From: Sinohyriopsis cumingii
Lineage: Eukaryota; Mollusca; Bivalvia; Unionida; Unionidae
DNA length: 64,000 bases
NCBI GenBank assembly: GCA_028554795.2
Contig: CM068825.1
Coordinates: forward strand, 152,494,053-152,558,052
Direction of reading: 5' to 3'
Shown here: positions 46,372 through 56,829 of the stretch, piece by piece
Layout of the letters: the number at the start of each line of letters is the position of its first letter
Position numbering within the stretch: position 1 is the first letter of the stretch
Made by a program: the position numbers and the translations under genes
The notes under the pieces: generated by a model
What the model was told of the DNA's origin: nothing
Database searches by the model: none
What the model saw: the letters and a program-made list of their open reading frames with translations, nothing else

Positions 46372-46634
46372 TCATCCCCAAAGTGATCAGATATAATTGT
46401 AATTTTTTGTCTATCTTTATCGGTGTTGATAAACATACACTGCAAAATACTTATCAGACTTGGAGTCTCAGCGACATGGACATAAATAGGGTTTTAACTT
46501 CTTTGCGCATGCTCAGAAAACTCCGTTGGATTTATTACAATTATTATACATGATCCAACGAAAAAAATATCGCAATTATCTCGATACAATCTCTGGATGG
46601 TTTTCTTTTATTAAAGAAATATATTTACTGTATA

Positions 46635-46763
46635 ATGAACCAAGAAAATATTAACACAACTATCTCTAAGGTTGATCAGTTGCAACAAGATGGTCTCGCT
46701 GTTCAGTTTGATGTTGAAAAAATTAACGACGATTTTGAAAAGATACAGGAGCGACGGGAACAT

Positions 46764-46829
<66 letters not shown>

Positions 46830-47039
46830 CTAGCGGCGGAATTTAGAGTTATCAAATTAGTCCAACACGAAATGAAATTGTCCCTGGCTGGTTTACATAA
46901 TAGCGAGACTGCCAAATTTGTCCCACTGGCAAGCGCCATTGAGAAAGTTAGAAAGTCAGTGTATACAGTAATTTACTGTATTTCTTTTTACCTACTACAA
47001 CCTGCCGGAACCATTCGCGCGCTGATTTATACAACATGA
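46635..47039 (+). other. 134-aa ORF cut by an (AT)n run, unrecognised
   Basis: The frame MNQENINTTISKVDQLQQDG looks like ordinary protein with heptad-like spacing, then passes through about 30 AT repeats (46765-46826, translated as YI) and resumes as EFRVIKLVQHEMKLSLAGLH. The AT run would be a strange coding segment, so this may be a fragment of an older gene split by microsatellite growth. Family unknown. Confidence 0.2.
46765..46826 (+). repeat. (AT)n microsatellite
   Basis: About 31 AT units; able to extrude a cruciform. Confidence 0.97.
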
Positions 47040-47478
47040 AATTTCCCAGTGATGGTATATCTGGTCTAATATCCTCGCAATAGCACACGTTATTAGCCGC
47101 GTACAGAACACTAATTGTAACACTGCTGACCACCAAGCAAGGAAATACACACAAGAAGATTTTATAGCATTATTTTTGACCTACATTCATGGAAAATCCA
47201 TCAGTGTAAATTATGTGTTCCAGTACGCCTGTTTGGATTTACCTGGTGAAAAATCAGTAACCGGTTGTGGGCAGTACAAATGGTAACTAACACACAGGTA
47301 TCTTTATATATTTGTTTTCATAAATATAAATATTTCTGTAACTGGCTCATGGCCAAGAGGCTAGCGTGGTGGTGTGTTTGTTTAGCGACTCGCTGGTAGC
47401 CAAGAGTAAATTCTTTCGGGTTCGAAACCACGCGACGAACACTTTGTCGGCGATTATATAAACAAAGCACAGCACCTA
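46945..47478 (-). repeat. Dispersed 0.5-kb repeat, copy 2, with a tRNA-like segment
   Basis: Reverse complement of 20990-21470. On the + strand, 47341-47455 is tRNA-like, with an A box TGGCCAAGAGG (near 47349) and a B box GGTTCGAAACC (near 47440), and a Ser/Leu-like spacing with a long insert. The repeat interrupts the RNase H frame of the gypsy element at about 47470, so it was inserted into it. Confidence 0.7.
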
Positions 47479-49509
47479 ATGCAGATGAAGATGCATCTGC
47501 AGATACAACTGTTTCTCTATTTGGATCATAAAAAAGTTGGTGAAGATATAATTTCTTGCTTGATATCACTAGAAGCTTATTCTTGATCTGGACTCCAAGT
47601 CCACGAGTTTTTACCTTTCAGAAGCTCGCGTAATGGTTTTATATGTTCTGCCAAATTTGGACTAAATTTGCCAAGCTGATTTGCCATACCGAGAAATGGT
47701 CGTATCCCTGCTATACATTTTGGAGTTTCCATTTCAGTTATAGCTTTGACTTTTTCTGGGTCAGGTGGACAACCATTTTCGTCAACAACATGCCCAAGAA
47801 ACATAATGGATGGTCTCGAAAATTCACACTTTTCAGTGTACAAAGTGACGCTGGCTTTTTTAATTGATTTCATGACCATTTCTAGTCTTTCGTCATGCTG
47901 TTTCTGCGTGTCCCCAAAAACAAGAACATCGTCCATGTGAAAGAATGCTCCCCCACGTCACTTTAGAGTTTCTGACATCCTTTTCTGAAAAAATTCAGGC
48001 GCGGAATTGATTCCGACTGGAAGGCGATTCAAATAAAACCTACCAAAAAGAGTAATGAAAGTTGTAAGGCGGCGTGAATATTCTGACAGGTTTATCTGCC
48101 AAAAGCCTGAGTTTGCATCACATTTGGTGAACAACTTTGCTAGTTTTGCAAATGATTCTTCAATTGATGGTAGTGGGTGGTTCTCTCTTTTACAGATCCA
48201 CGCAAATTCTTACCGTACCGTTTGGTTTCGGAACAACAGCCACTGCCGCGCACCACTCCTTGGCCTCATCTACTTTTGAAATAACACCCGTTTTTTTCCA
48301 TTCTATCCAATTTCTCTTGAACTTTATTCAATAAAGGGATAGGAACTTTTCTTGCGGTAGATAAGGCATAAGGTTTTGCATTTTTGTCCAGAGTTATGTT
48401 GTAGAACCATTTTTTTCCCCTAGTCCTTTCAACAAATTTGGAAATTTCTCGCGATAATCCCTATCTAAGTTGATTGATCTATCGTGAATTTTGCTTGCAT
48501 TTTGCGAGTTTTTGTCAAAGGCATTTATTGAGGACATGTTTAAATGTTCAATAATCTTTCGAGCCTGAATCGCGGGCCTGTCCAGGAGTGCCTGATTCAG
48601 TCCCTTTACAACAAAAATGTCTTGTACACTGAACGCATTGTTCGATTACAGTCCACATGTAAATTTTCCAAGTACTTCAAGTTTCCAGATCCATACAGTC
48701 TTCGATCAGACTTTAATAGTTTTTGGTCTCCGCTTTTTCGTAAATCCCTCTCAGGAATTACAGTCACATCAGTTTCAGTATCAATCCTGAGCAAAAGTGA
48801 AGCGATGTTCAATCTCACACGCATTGTCCACGGCTGACCCTTCTTTGTGCTAATATTCTCTAGAAATCAAGGTTCCGCTCTCCATTCTATTGTGCGAACA
48901 TGTTGATTTTGACAGACAGAACTTTGTATAGTGTTCCCTTTTCTTACACTTCCAGCATTCTGCTTCTCTTGCTGGACTTTGGTCTCGAGAATGATTAACT
49001 TTGTTTCCACATCTCATGCATCCTTTTTTATCTGACATTATTCTGTTGAACTTTTGGGATTTTATGTTTTTGTTTCCCATATTTCAGTGAAGATGATTTT
49101 ACTGCATCAGTGCAGTCATTCGTTCTCCAGTTGCTCGTAAAGTTGATTATTGCTTTTTCACAGCCTCGTTTAGTCGAGCTTGACTAACGGCAGTCTATTG
49201 AGTTAGATTTGCATCTAACTACAATTTGTTTCAGACAGTTTTGAATCTCGCAGTCCAACTACAAGTCGATCTTTTATCATTTCATCACGTAGTGGCCCGA
49301 AATTACAATTATCTACTTACACATATATAGCTGTAACAAAACTGTCCATTGTTTCTCCCTTTTCCTGTTTTCTTTGATTAAATTGTGCTCTTTCAAAAAA
49401 ATTACATTCCTCTTTGACGAAAGCTTTCAAAGCGCTGAAGCCACTTTTTCCAAGTTTCAGGTCTCGAAAAGTCAAATTTGTCCGGATTTGTAAATTGAAA
49501 TGAAGCCAT
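47470..49509 (-). pseudogene. Ty3/gypsy gag-pol relic (gag, protease, RT, RNase H start)
   Basis: On the minus strand, gag starts at 49509 (MASFQFTNPDKFDFSRPETW), with FERAQFNQRKQEKGETMDSF and RLVVGLRDSKLSE. A CxxC zinc-knuckle pair follows (CMRCGNK, then CWKCKKREHYTKFC, 48850-49020), then protease (RIDTETDVTVIPE, near 48780), with D-T-E where active enzymes have D-T/S-G, and RT. The RT catalytic box is MDDVLVFGDT (near 47930), followed by FLGHVVDENG and PFLGMANQLGKFSPN. RNase H (VVSADASSSALGAVL) is cut at 47470 by the 0.5-kb repeat. Frames are broken in gag and the RT palm. Integrase is absent from this copy. Confidence 0.85.
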
Positions 49510-49558
49510 TTTGAACTCTGATAATTTCAATCCTGTGTTTTACCGCTGCCACCATATA

Positions 49559-49809
49559 ATGTGATTTGTTATTGAAGAATAACTTCAGAAGGCATTCTGT
49601 ACTATTTATTAAATACAAGACATCAATACACATAGGAAGGGGAGTAAAGACTGCGCTGCGAGTAATTTTCCCCTGGAACATAAACCCTAGTGAATGTATA
49701 ACATAAACCAGCTGTTGGTGTGTATCAGTTCTAATCTAGTGTGGACTATCTGATTACTTTTTCTGTCAAATAATATTACAAAGCTAATTAGATTAAGGCT
49801 TACAATACA
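49559..49809 (-). mobile_element. Gypsy LTR shared by two elements
   Basis: On the minus strand a polypurine tract (AGGGAGGGAAA) is followed by TGTATTGTAAGCC..., about 250 bp with an AATAAA signal (near 49603), ending in CACA. Then, after a few bases, comes a primer-site-like TGGTGGCAGCGG (near 49541-49552) and gag at 49509. So this LTR is at once the 3' LTR of the pol end before it and the 5' LTR of the gag-pol after it. Confidence 0.6.
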
Positions 49810-49819
49810 TTTCCCTCCC

Positions 49820-50160
49820 TGAGAAGTTTACATTAAAACGAAACGTGATCTGATGACCGCATTTCTAAACAAGCTACATCAGCTTCATGTTTATAAGTTC
49901 AGTCTCTCTCGGGTGGTTTTGACAATCTTCCCGAATGTGTGAAGTATCTGTTTTGTCTGGTTGGCACTGCTTTGCTTTCATATGAGTCAATAAAAATACC
50001 AGGGTTTAAAACAGTCATGTCACTCCCTGGTCAGTTACTACCATGTATGAACGAGGTGTCGATGCCTTAGATTTAATAATGCCTGAAGAAAAATGATCTT
50101 TAATCCATACTTCATTCCCTACCTGAAGTTGTATCATATTTCGGGCGCGATGTCATCGAT
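49820..50160 (-). pseudogene. Gypsy pol 3' end (integrase C-terminus)
   Basis: Minus-strand frames give LQVGNEVWIKDHFSSGIIKS, then PRSYMVVTDQG and RYFTHSGRLSKPPERD. These are the usual end of gypsy integrase (VGxxVWxKD... TRSGRxxKPPxRL). It lies directly before the polypurine tract and LTR and on the same strand as the gag-pol that follows. Confidence 0.7.
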
Positions 50161-50184
50161 CATAATTTCTATTCGTTCATCATC

Positions 50185-50430
50185 TCACTGTCCATAATCT
50201 TCTTCCGTGTGGCTTTGTCTCTTTCCTAATAATGAATGGCGAAAGCAAGCTTGAACAGCACATCTATTACTTTATCATCTCCAAACACGTAGAACAAAAA
50301 CAAGTTTTCCAATAAAATGGTAACCTAAATATTGCTACTTGGTTAATTAAATAATATAATGTTAACCTATATGATACTAAATATTCATGCAAGAAATTAT
50401 TTTGAATGAAATACTTTAGGATTTCTATCA
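50185..50430 (+). repeat. Dispersed repeat or segmental pair, copy 1
   Basis: It matches 59730-59965 (GTCCATAATCT, AATGGCGAAAGCAAGC, GCAAGAAATTATTTTGAATG). It lies directly before the relic P450 exon at 50452. Confidence 0.7.
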
Positions 50431-50451
50431 GACAACCATTGTTAGCAAAGT

Positions 50452-50990
50452 GACACTATGGATTTACAAGCGCCAGGGACGGGCAAAACTTCCACCTGGT
50501 CCCTGGCATATCCCTTTCAGAGGGAATACCTGGGAGCTGACTGCATATCCAGATTAGTATAACTCTCTCAGACGGTTGCATAAACAGTATGGTGACATCC
50601 ACCGGATATACGACCCAAACTTACCATGACGATCAATGAGCACGAGGCCATTAAAGAAATGTTTATTAATCGTGGAGGAGATTTCTCTGACAGACCAGAC
50701 ACCTCAATTACTAGTCTCGTTGGTGAAAAGCAAAGTAAGGTTTCTTTTGACCCAGTGGTTTTTATTTGGGTTACCCTTGCCCGTTCTTTATTATAATTTT
50801 AGGATGGCAACATTCTTCAATCATACACAGTTCAAACAACTTGTACGTACCCTAACAAACCATCCAAATTTACAAATGTTCATGTTGCAAGAATGTTCCA
50901 GAGAAAATAATAACTTTAAAACCAAATCCTATGCAGAAAACAAATGCTGGTAGAAGACCATAATTAACTGATCTGGCGAAAGTCTCGATC
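50452..50990 (+). pseudogene. Relic P450 exon 1 with a collapsed intron 1
   Basis: 50452-50734 is exon 1 of the CYP-A/B family without its first codons: LWIYKRQGRAKLPPGPWHIP, then RRLHKQYGDI, with internal stops and a missing stretch, and a donor GTAAGG at 50735. 50740-50990 directly follows and matches the last 250 bp of intron 1 of the genes (compare 14565-14800: TTTGGGTTACC, TCAAACAACTTGTACGTACC). No exon 2 follows. Thus the middle of intron 1 is deleted or was never present. Confidence 0.85.
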
Positions 50991-51057
50991 ACGTACTGAC
51001 TGTAAAGATGACTACTTTACATGATTCATAGATTAGTGTCACTTCTTTGATTTTGGC

Positions 51058-51385
51058 AGCTCCGGTGGCCCAATTGGTTAGAGTTCCGCCTCGGATGCGG
51101 AAGGTTGTGGGTTCCAACCCCGGCCTAGTAATACCAAAGACTTATATAAATGGTACTAACAGATGACTCGCTTTCCGCTCAGAATTAAGAGGTTTGTCGT
51201 AGGACTGGTCGGCCTGATGTCGGAATAATGTGACTAGGTGGGGCATGATGCTACATGTCTGCGGCATGATACCCAAGTGCTGCACATCACTATAAACTAC
51301 CACATAACAGACATCGAAGCGATATAACTAAAATTGTTAAAGCAACGCTAGAAATCTAAATTATGCTCACACACGAACACACATA
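51058..51385 (+). mobile_element. Full-length tRNA-derived SINE
   Basis: The head GCTCCGGTGGCCCAATTGGT has pol III A and B boxes (GGTTCCAACCCC). The body runs ATACCAAAGACTTATATAAA to ATGCTACATGTCTGCGGC to ACATCACTATAAACT, and the tail AAATCTAAAT is followed by a CA-rich end. It is the reference copy for the shorter ones at 16889 and 35988. The family resembles SINEs widespread in molluscs. Confidence 0.85.
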
Positions 51386-51429
51386 CACATAAACACCTTT
51401 GATTTTGCATTTGGTGTGCACTTCCTTAT

Positions 51430-52395
51430 ATCAGTCTCTGTATCGCTAACTATAATCTTTGGGGTCACCTCTAGCAATAGGGTCTTCGGAATGCTCATAA
51501 CGGTCGTCTTCGATGCCTGGGTGATTGCTGCCAGGGCGATCGATCCACATGAAACTCAGTCTCGTAATATTCCGATGTATCATTCAATTTTAATGGGCAC
51601 TGACTTTCAAATACGCTGTAATGATGACATTTCCAAACTCGTCGGGGTGCAACTCTACCACTTCTTCGCTAATGCACGAAAATCAAATGCGTACTGATAA
51701 TTTCCACGTGTTTCACGAGTATTCGTTTATTCGTCCATGAGTTCAAAGTAATGACTTGGCTCTGCCAAGAATTCCATTTTGGGTAATATTGGATGTTGCG
51801 CTAGTTTTTCCCACAAACAATCCAGCATCACTATAGAAAAATATCGACTCCCTATGTTCTTCGCCACATGTTCCAACGTGATGCCTTTTCTTGAAGTTGG
51901 TACCGTTCTTTGAATTTGCCTTTGTCTTCGGGAGTTTGACATCAAGAAGGATAGCTAGTAGCTTCTTGGTTCAATTTTAGGAATTCTTTGACGTGGCCTG
52001 AAACATTGATGTACTCGACTTGTCGTCCATTCGGTATTGTTTTTCGGTAGGAAAGTGTCAATTTATTTGCTTTTAACAAGCGATATCCACAATCCAGAGC
52101 ATGAAACGATTCATCACTCTTCCTCATTCCTGTCAAAGCACGCTCTTGATTCTCATGGTGACAAGGTTGCTCTTGATTACACCTCTCAGTACACGTAAAA
52201 GAAAGGTCCTGTAACGCGAAGCATTTTCTTCGCTCCAAGTGTCGTCGGTAGGGTGAAAAATCGTTTCGGCAAAATCGGTAAGAGTTTGGAGTTTAAGAAA
52301 GATTCATTTCTTCTTCTCATGGAATCATGATGAATTTGGACGATGAAAATATATTGGTTCTTGTATACACTTGTCACAAGCATGATGAGCTGCAA
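51430..52395 (-). pseudogene. Second polymerase-B relic of the Polinton-like family
   Basis: Read on the minus strand it follows the protein at 22616-24394: KRFFTLPTTLGAKKM, CTERCNQEQPCHHENQERAL, HVKEFLKLNQEATSYPS, VMLDCLWEKLAQHPILPKME, then PDEFGNVIITAY and HPGIEDDRYE, ending GDPKDYS*RYRD. Frameshifts and stops are frequent and motif A is absent, so it is clearly older than the first copy. The motif C region is disrupted. Confidence 0.8.
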
Positions 52396-52614
52396 AACAA
52401 TTAGGGACGTAATTTCAGTTTCTTGTCAACTTTCGAAATAAAAACGAATAAAATCTACACTTTGGTGTTGTTCTTTTTCTGATCTTTCTTTCATATTTTG
52501 AGTTCGTTATTTTTTAAAAATTATAATACAAACGCTCGAAATTCACGACTTGGTCACGAAAACGGCATCTGTTTCTTTCCTGTGCAATTGAATTATTCGT
52601 ATGAATAAAATATC

Positions 52615-52616
<2 letters not shown>

Positions 52617-52656
<40 letters not shown>
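52617..52656 (+). repeat. (GA)n microsatellite
   Basis: About 19 GA units. Confidence 0.97.
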
Positions 52657-52658
<2 letters not shown>

Positions 52659-52732
52659 TGACTTGGATTTTAAACGTAGCTTTAACAATTTTTCAGATCC
52701 ATAATAGATTCTTTATTCACTGATTTTACAAC

Positions 52733-52812
52733 AAAGCCATCAGTACTACAGCTAAGCATTGTACAACATGTAGATGTTATTATTCATTAGATATTGTGGC
52801 TCTACGCCAGCT
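52733..52812 (+). repeat. 80-bp direct repeat, left copy
   Basis: AAAGCCATCAGTACTACAGC, then ATTGTA...ATATTGTGG(C/T)TCTA, recurs at about 53093-53170. Possibly 3' ends of an unrecognised element. Confidence 0.6.
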
Positions 52813-53489
52813 CCGTTAAGACAACAGATGTATATAATAACATATATCCATTACAAGCTATGATTTACGAATTCACAGACAACGATTCAAGCTAGTCAAC
52901 ATCTGAGTGGAATTATTACGATGTAATTGTTTAGGAATTTATAGAATATATGATTTTTGGAGTGGCAATTTGAATTCAAATAATTGTATTAAAAGTATGA
53001 TTTTTGGAATTGTAATATAAATTCATATTAGAAAGAAAATGATTGTTATAATTTTGGTATCATCTGATTCTTCTATGGAGAGCTTAATAAAGCCATCAGT
53101 ACTACAGCTATGTATTGTGAAACAGGTAGATTATTATTAATTGTATATTGTGGTTCTATGCCAATATGTGAATCTAATAAACTATATGTAGATAGAGCGG
53201 TTCTGACCAAGCCAGGTATCATTGTGGCATGAGGGTCATGAGTGATCGAAGTTTAAAGTGAAGCTAAAGATAGTATTACATGCCATATTTTGGTAAAGCC
53301 GACGTCTCGCAGAATAGAAATCACTATATCTATCCTACGTCCCCATGGTTTCGTAAAGAATTGCTGCCGTACACTTAGACCTTGGGTTCATGTTTTCCAG
53401 CTAAGAGGAATGTAATTAGTATAGTTAACGATTTTTCTGTGAAACACGTTTAGAGATGATTTCATCCGTCTCTGGAAAGCTTGCCGTAT

Positions 53490-53518
53490 GTTATAATAAT
53501 AACAATAATAATAATACA

Positions 53519-53549
<31 letters not shown>
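53490..53549 (+). repeat. (AAT)n microsatellite
   Basis: AAT/AAC triplets directly before the integrase relic. Confidence 0.95.
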
Positions 53550-55438
53550 GAGCACAGTTAGGTCAGAAGCCATTGATAAATACTCCGTTTAAATGAGTGG
53601 CCATTGACATTTTAAGACCTATATTTCCACATACAGATCGGAAAAACCGATACATCCTGACGCTGGTAGATTAATTCACTAGACACCCCGAAGCCATATC
53701 TTGTGCATCGATCAAAACCGAACGTGTAGCCGAAGTGATGGTAGACTTGTTCAGCAGGGTCGGTGTGCCCGAAGAGGTTTTTACTGATTGTGGAGCGCAA
53801 TTCACCTCAGATCTCATGGCAGAAATTAGTAGGTTTTTGTCCCTTAAACGGTTGCACCCAACACCCTACCACCCTATGTGCAAAAGGTTGGTAGAGAAAT
53901 TAAACGGGACATTGAAGAAAATGTTGCGACGGATGTGCGTGGAAAGACTTAAGTATTGAGATAGGTACCTGAACGCAATTCTGTTCGCATATCGTGTGGT
54001 TCCTCATGAAAGATTAGGCTTCTTCCCGTTTGAACTATTGTACGATAGGACAGTTCGTGGTCCAATGCGTATTCTACGCGAACTGTGGTCAGACGAAGTC
54101 GCGAACGAAGAAGTTAAGACCACTTACCAATACGTGGTAGATTTACGTGAAAGGTTAGTGAGTACATGTCGAATGACGCTAGAAGAGTTAGCGAAATCTA
54201 GTCACAAGTACGCGAAGTACTACAACCTTGATGTAGGCGATCAAGTGTTGGTGCTTCTCCCAACGAATAAAAACATGGTGCTAGTCCATTGGAAAGGGCC
54301 ATACGAAGTCAAACAGATGAAAGGCAAAATGGACTATATTATTGACATGGAATGTAAGTCCAAGATATTTTACGCTAATATCTTGAAACTCGACGTAGAA
54401 AGACCTAGTCAAACAATTGATAACGGGATTTGAAAGTAGTGTATGTAGCGGTGATTGAGGATAGGTCGTGTGACGAATTGGAATTCTTCTCCAGTACAGC
54501 AATGCCCCTTGAATATTCCATTGATGTAGGGAAAGAATATATTGACCAGATCAACGCATGCTCGGATTTATCAGAGGGTCAGCGTACACAGATCTTGGAG
54601 GTTCTGTCCCAATACCCAGACGTTTTTACGGACAAACCCGGCAGTACTGGATTGATACAACACGAGATCAAGTTGAATACATCAGAGCCGATTAGGATTA
54701 AAGGATATCCAATACCCTTTAATGCGCGGGCGACAAGTAGAATTGGGGAAACTGTTAGAGCAGTAAGTGATTGAACCTTCCAGTTCCCCGTAATCGTCCC
54801 CCTTTGTGTTAGTCAGAAAGAAAGACGGGACAAACCATTTTTGCATTGACTTTCGGCAACTGAACAAAATCATCGTGTTCGATGCAGAACCAATGTCAGA
54901 CATAGAAAGATTATTTTCAAAATTGGCAGGTCAATTATACATTTCCAAGTTATACCTCACCATTGGATATTGGCAGATACTAATCGCTGATAATGTCTGT
55001 GAGTTAACGGCATTTGCGACTCCCAAAGGTCTTTATCAGTTTAAAGTCATGCCTTTCGGTTTAGTCAACGCTGGTGCAAAGAGCGTTCGTCTCATGCGCA
55101 AACTGTTAAACGGTATGGAAAATGTCGAACACTTTTGTAGATGATATCTTTGTTTATACATATACCTGGGATGAAAATGTTAAGATATTAAGGGATCTGT
55201 TCGATAGACTTCACACTGCCAATCTTACAGCTAGGCCCACCAAATGTAGTATAATGTATTTTAACCTAGAATGTTTGGGACATCTTGTAAGTGTACTAGG
55301 CCAGTTGAAACCTCACCCAGATAAAATAGGAGCAATCAGAGATGTACCTAGACCAGAAACTAAGAAACAAGTGAGATCTTTCCTAGGTTTGACTGGGTTT
55401 TACAGGAAATTTGTCCCCAATTTTGCAACAGCAATGGA
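53550..55438 (+). pseudogene. Gypsy-type element with integrase before RT (Gmr1-like)
   Basis: Integrase core: VAIDILRP (first Asp), TLVD*FTR, VPEEVFTDCGAQFTSD (second Asp), RLVEKLNGTLKKML (Glu). Then PFELLYDRTVRGP, TYQYVVDLRERLVS and the integrase C-terminus VLVHWKGPYEV (to 54433). After a spacer (54430-54770; DVFTDKPGSTGLIQHEIKL) comes RT: VRKKDGTNHFCIDFRQLNK, KVMPFGLVNAGAK, FVDDIFVYTYTWDE (catalytic DD near 55140), LECLGHLVSV and SFLGLTGFYRKFVPNF. Gypsy elements normally have RT before integrase. The reverse order in gypsy-like sequence is known from the Gmr1 group. Several stops and two or more frameshifts are present. RNase H is lost where a LINE fragment begins at 55439. Confidence 0.8.
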
Positions 55439-56787
55439 CATCCGCTCTTGAGGATGTGCTTATCTTATGATCTCCTGATCACAAACACCGTCTTCCGTCT
55501 GCATAATCGTAACAAAACACGGATTCACTCACGGTCTAAGCATTGGCATCTGATCGACTACATCTTAGTCCGTAGGAATGACAGGAAGCATGTCCGTGTG
55601 CCATGTGTGGTGCTGACTGCTGAACAGACCACAGGCTACTGGTTTCCAAGACGAATCTTAGAATTCAACCTCAAAGACGTCCACAGGGAATTAAAGTTCC
55701 AAAGCAACTCAACGTCTCCAGGCTGAAAGTATTCAATACTGAGAAATCTCTGTCTGAAGCTCTGAAAAGCCAGTTGGAAACCAGAGTCTGATACCAACGA
55801 TATAGAGAAATGCTGGGCGGCCTTCAAACATTGTACTCTACTGCATCTGAACACCTGGCGTCTCTGCGCGAAAGCACCAAGACTGGCTTGATGAGAACTG
55901 TGAAGAAATACAATCCCTGCTAGAGAAGAAGCATCGCCTCCGTCGTGCGTACAACATCAATATCGAAAACATGCAGGACACATGGCTGAGCCGAATGACT
56001 GATGATATTCAGTCGTTTACCGACCAACACGACATGGAGAATTTCCATAGTGCTCTTCGTGGTGTTTATGGCCCAGTAACATCACAACCCCACTCTTGAG
56101 CTCCGATGGCAGCACTTTCATACCTGTGAAGGACAAGATATTGGATCACTGAGAGGAACACTTTGGCGGTGTCCTTAACAGACCTTATTCCATCAACGAT
56201 GAAGCAATCATTCATCTATCCCAGGTGAAGATCAACGAAATATTTGCTGACCCTGCAACACTGCTGGTAACTCATAAGGCCATTTTGCACTTGTCTTGTA
56301 GCAGACTCCATTCCAGTTGAGATATGCAAGTCTGGTGGGCATCAGCTGGTTGAAAAACTAACACATATGTTCTGTGTGATGTGGAATCAGAAACGCATAC
56401 CCCAGAAATTCAAAGATGTCTCCATGATCCACATTTACAAACGCGAAGGCAATCGCCAATCCTGCGACAACCATCGGGTAATATCTCTACTCTGCATCGC
56501 ATGCAAGGTCCTAGCCAGAATACTGCTGAAAAGACTCACAGAGTATCTTGATCAAGTCTTCAGAAAGGAGAGAGGCACCATCGACAGGATCTTTGCTGCC
56601 AGGCAGATGCAAGAAAAGTGTCTTGCACAAAATGACCAACTATACACCACCTTCGTGGACACGATTAAGGCATTCGACACTGTCAGCCGGGAAAGCATTT
56701 GGAAGAACATGGCCAGCATTGGATATCCAAAAGTCTTCATTGAAATGGTGAGGCATTTTCATGATCGCATGTTTGCCAGAGTCCAGG

Positions 56788-56795
<8 letters not shown>
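55439..56795 (+). pseudogene. LINE fragment (endonuclease end and RT start)
   Basis: Endonuclease tail: SYDLLITNTVFRLHNRNKTR, HWHLIDYILVRRND. RT start (56340-56790): VMWNQKRIPQKFKDVSMIHI, SLLCIACKVLARILLKRL, FVDTIKAFDTVSRESIW and FIEMVRHFHDRMFARVQD. It then runs into a (GT)n repeat at 56791 before the catalytic FADD. It is the same broad LINE type as 10122-13040 but a different copy. The start is the junction with the Gmr1-like relic. Confidence 0.8.

Positions 56796-56823
<28 letters not shown>
56791..56823 (+). repeat. (GT)n microsatellite
   Basis: GT units at the 3' break of the LINE fragment. Confidence 0.97.
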
Positions 56824-56827
<4 letters not shown>

Positions 56828-56829
56828 CA

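Noticed and set aside
46703-46939. Minus-strand ORF with YIYIYI
   Set aside because: Created by the (AT)n run; both strands stay open for the same reason.
47341-47455. tRNA-Ser or tRNA-Leu candidate
   Set aside because: Box spacing fits, but I could not draw a clean acceptor stem, and the segment is part of a repeat with a second decayed copy.
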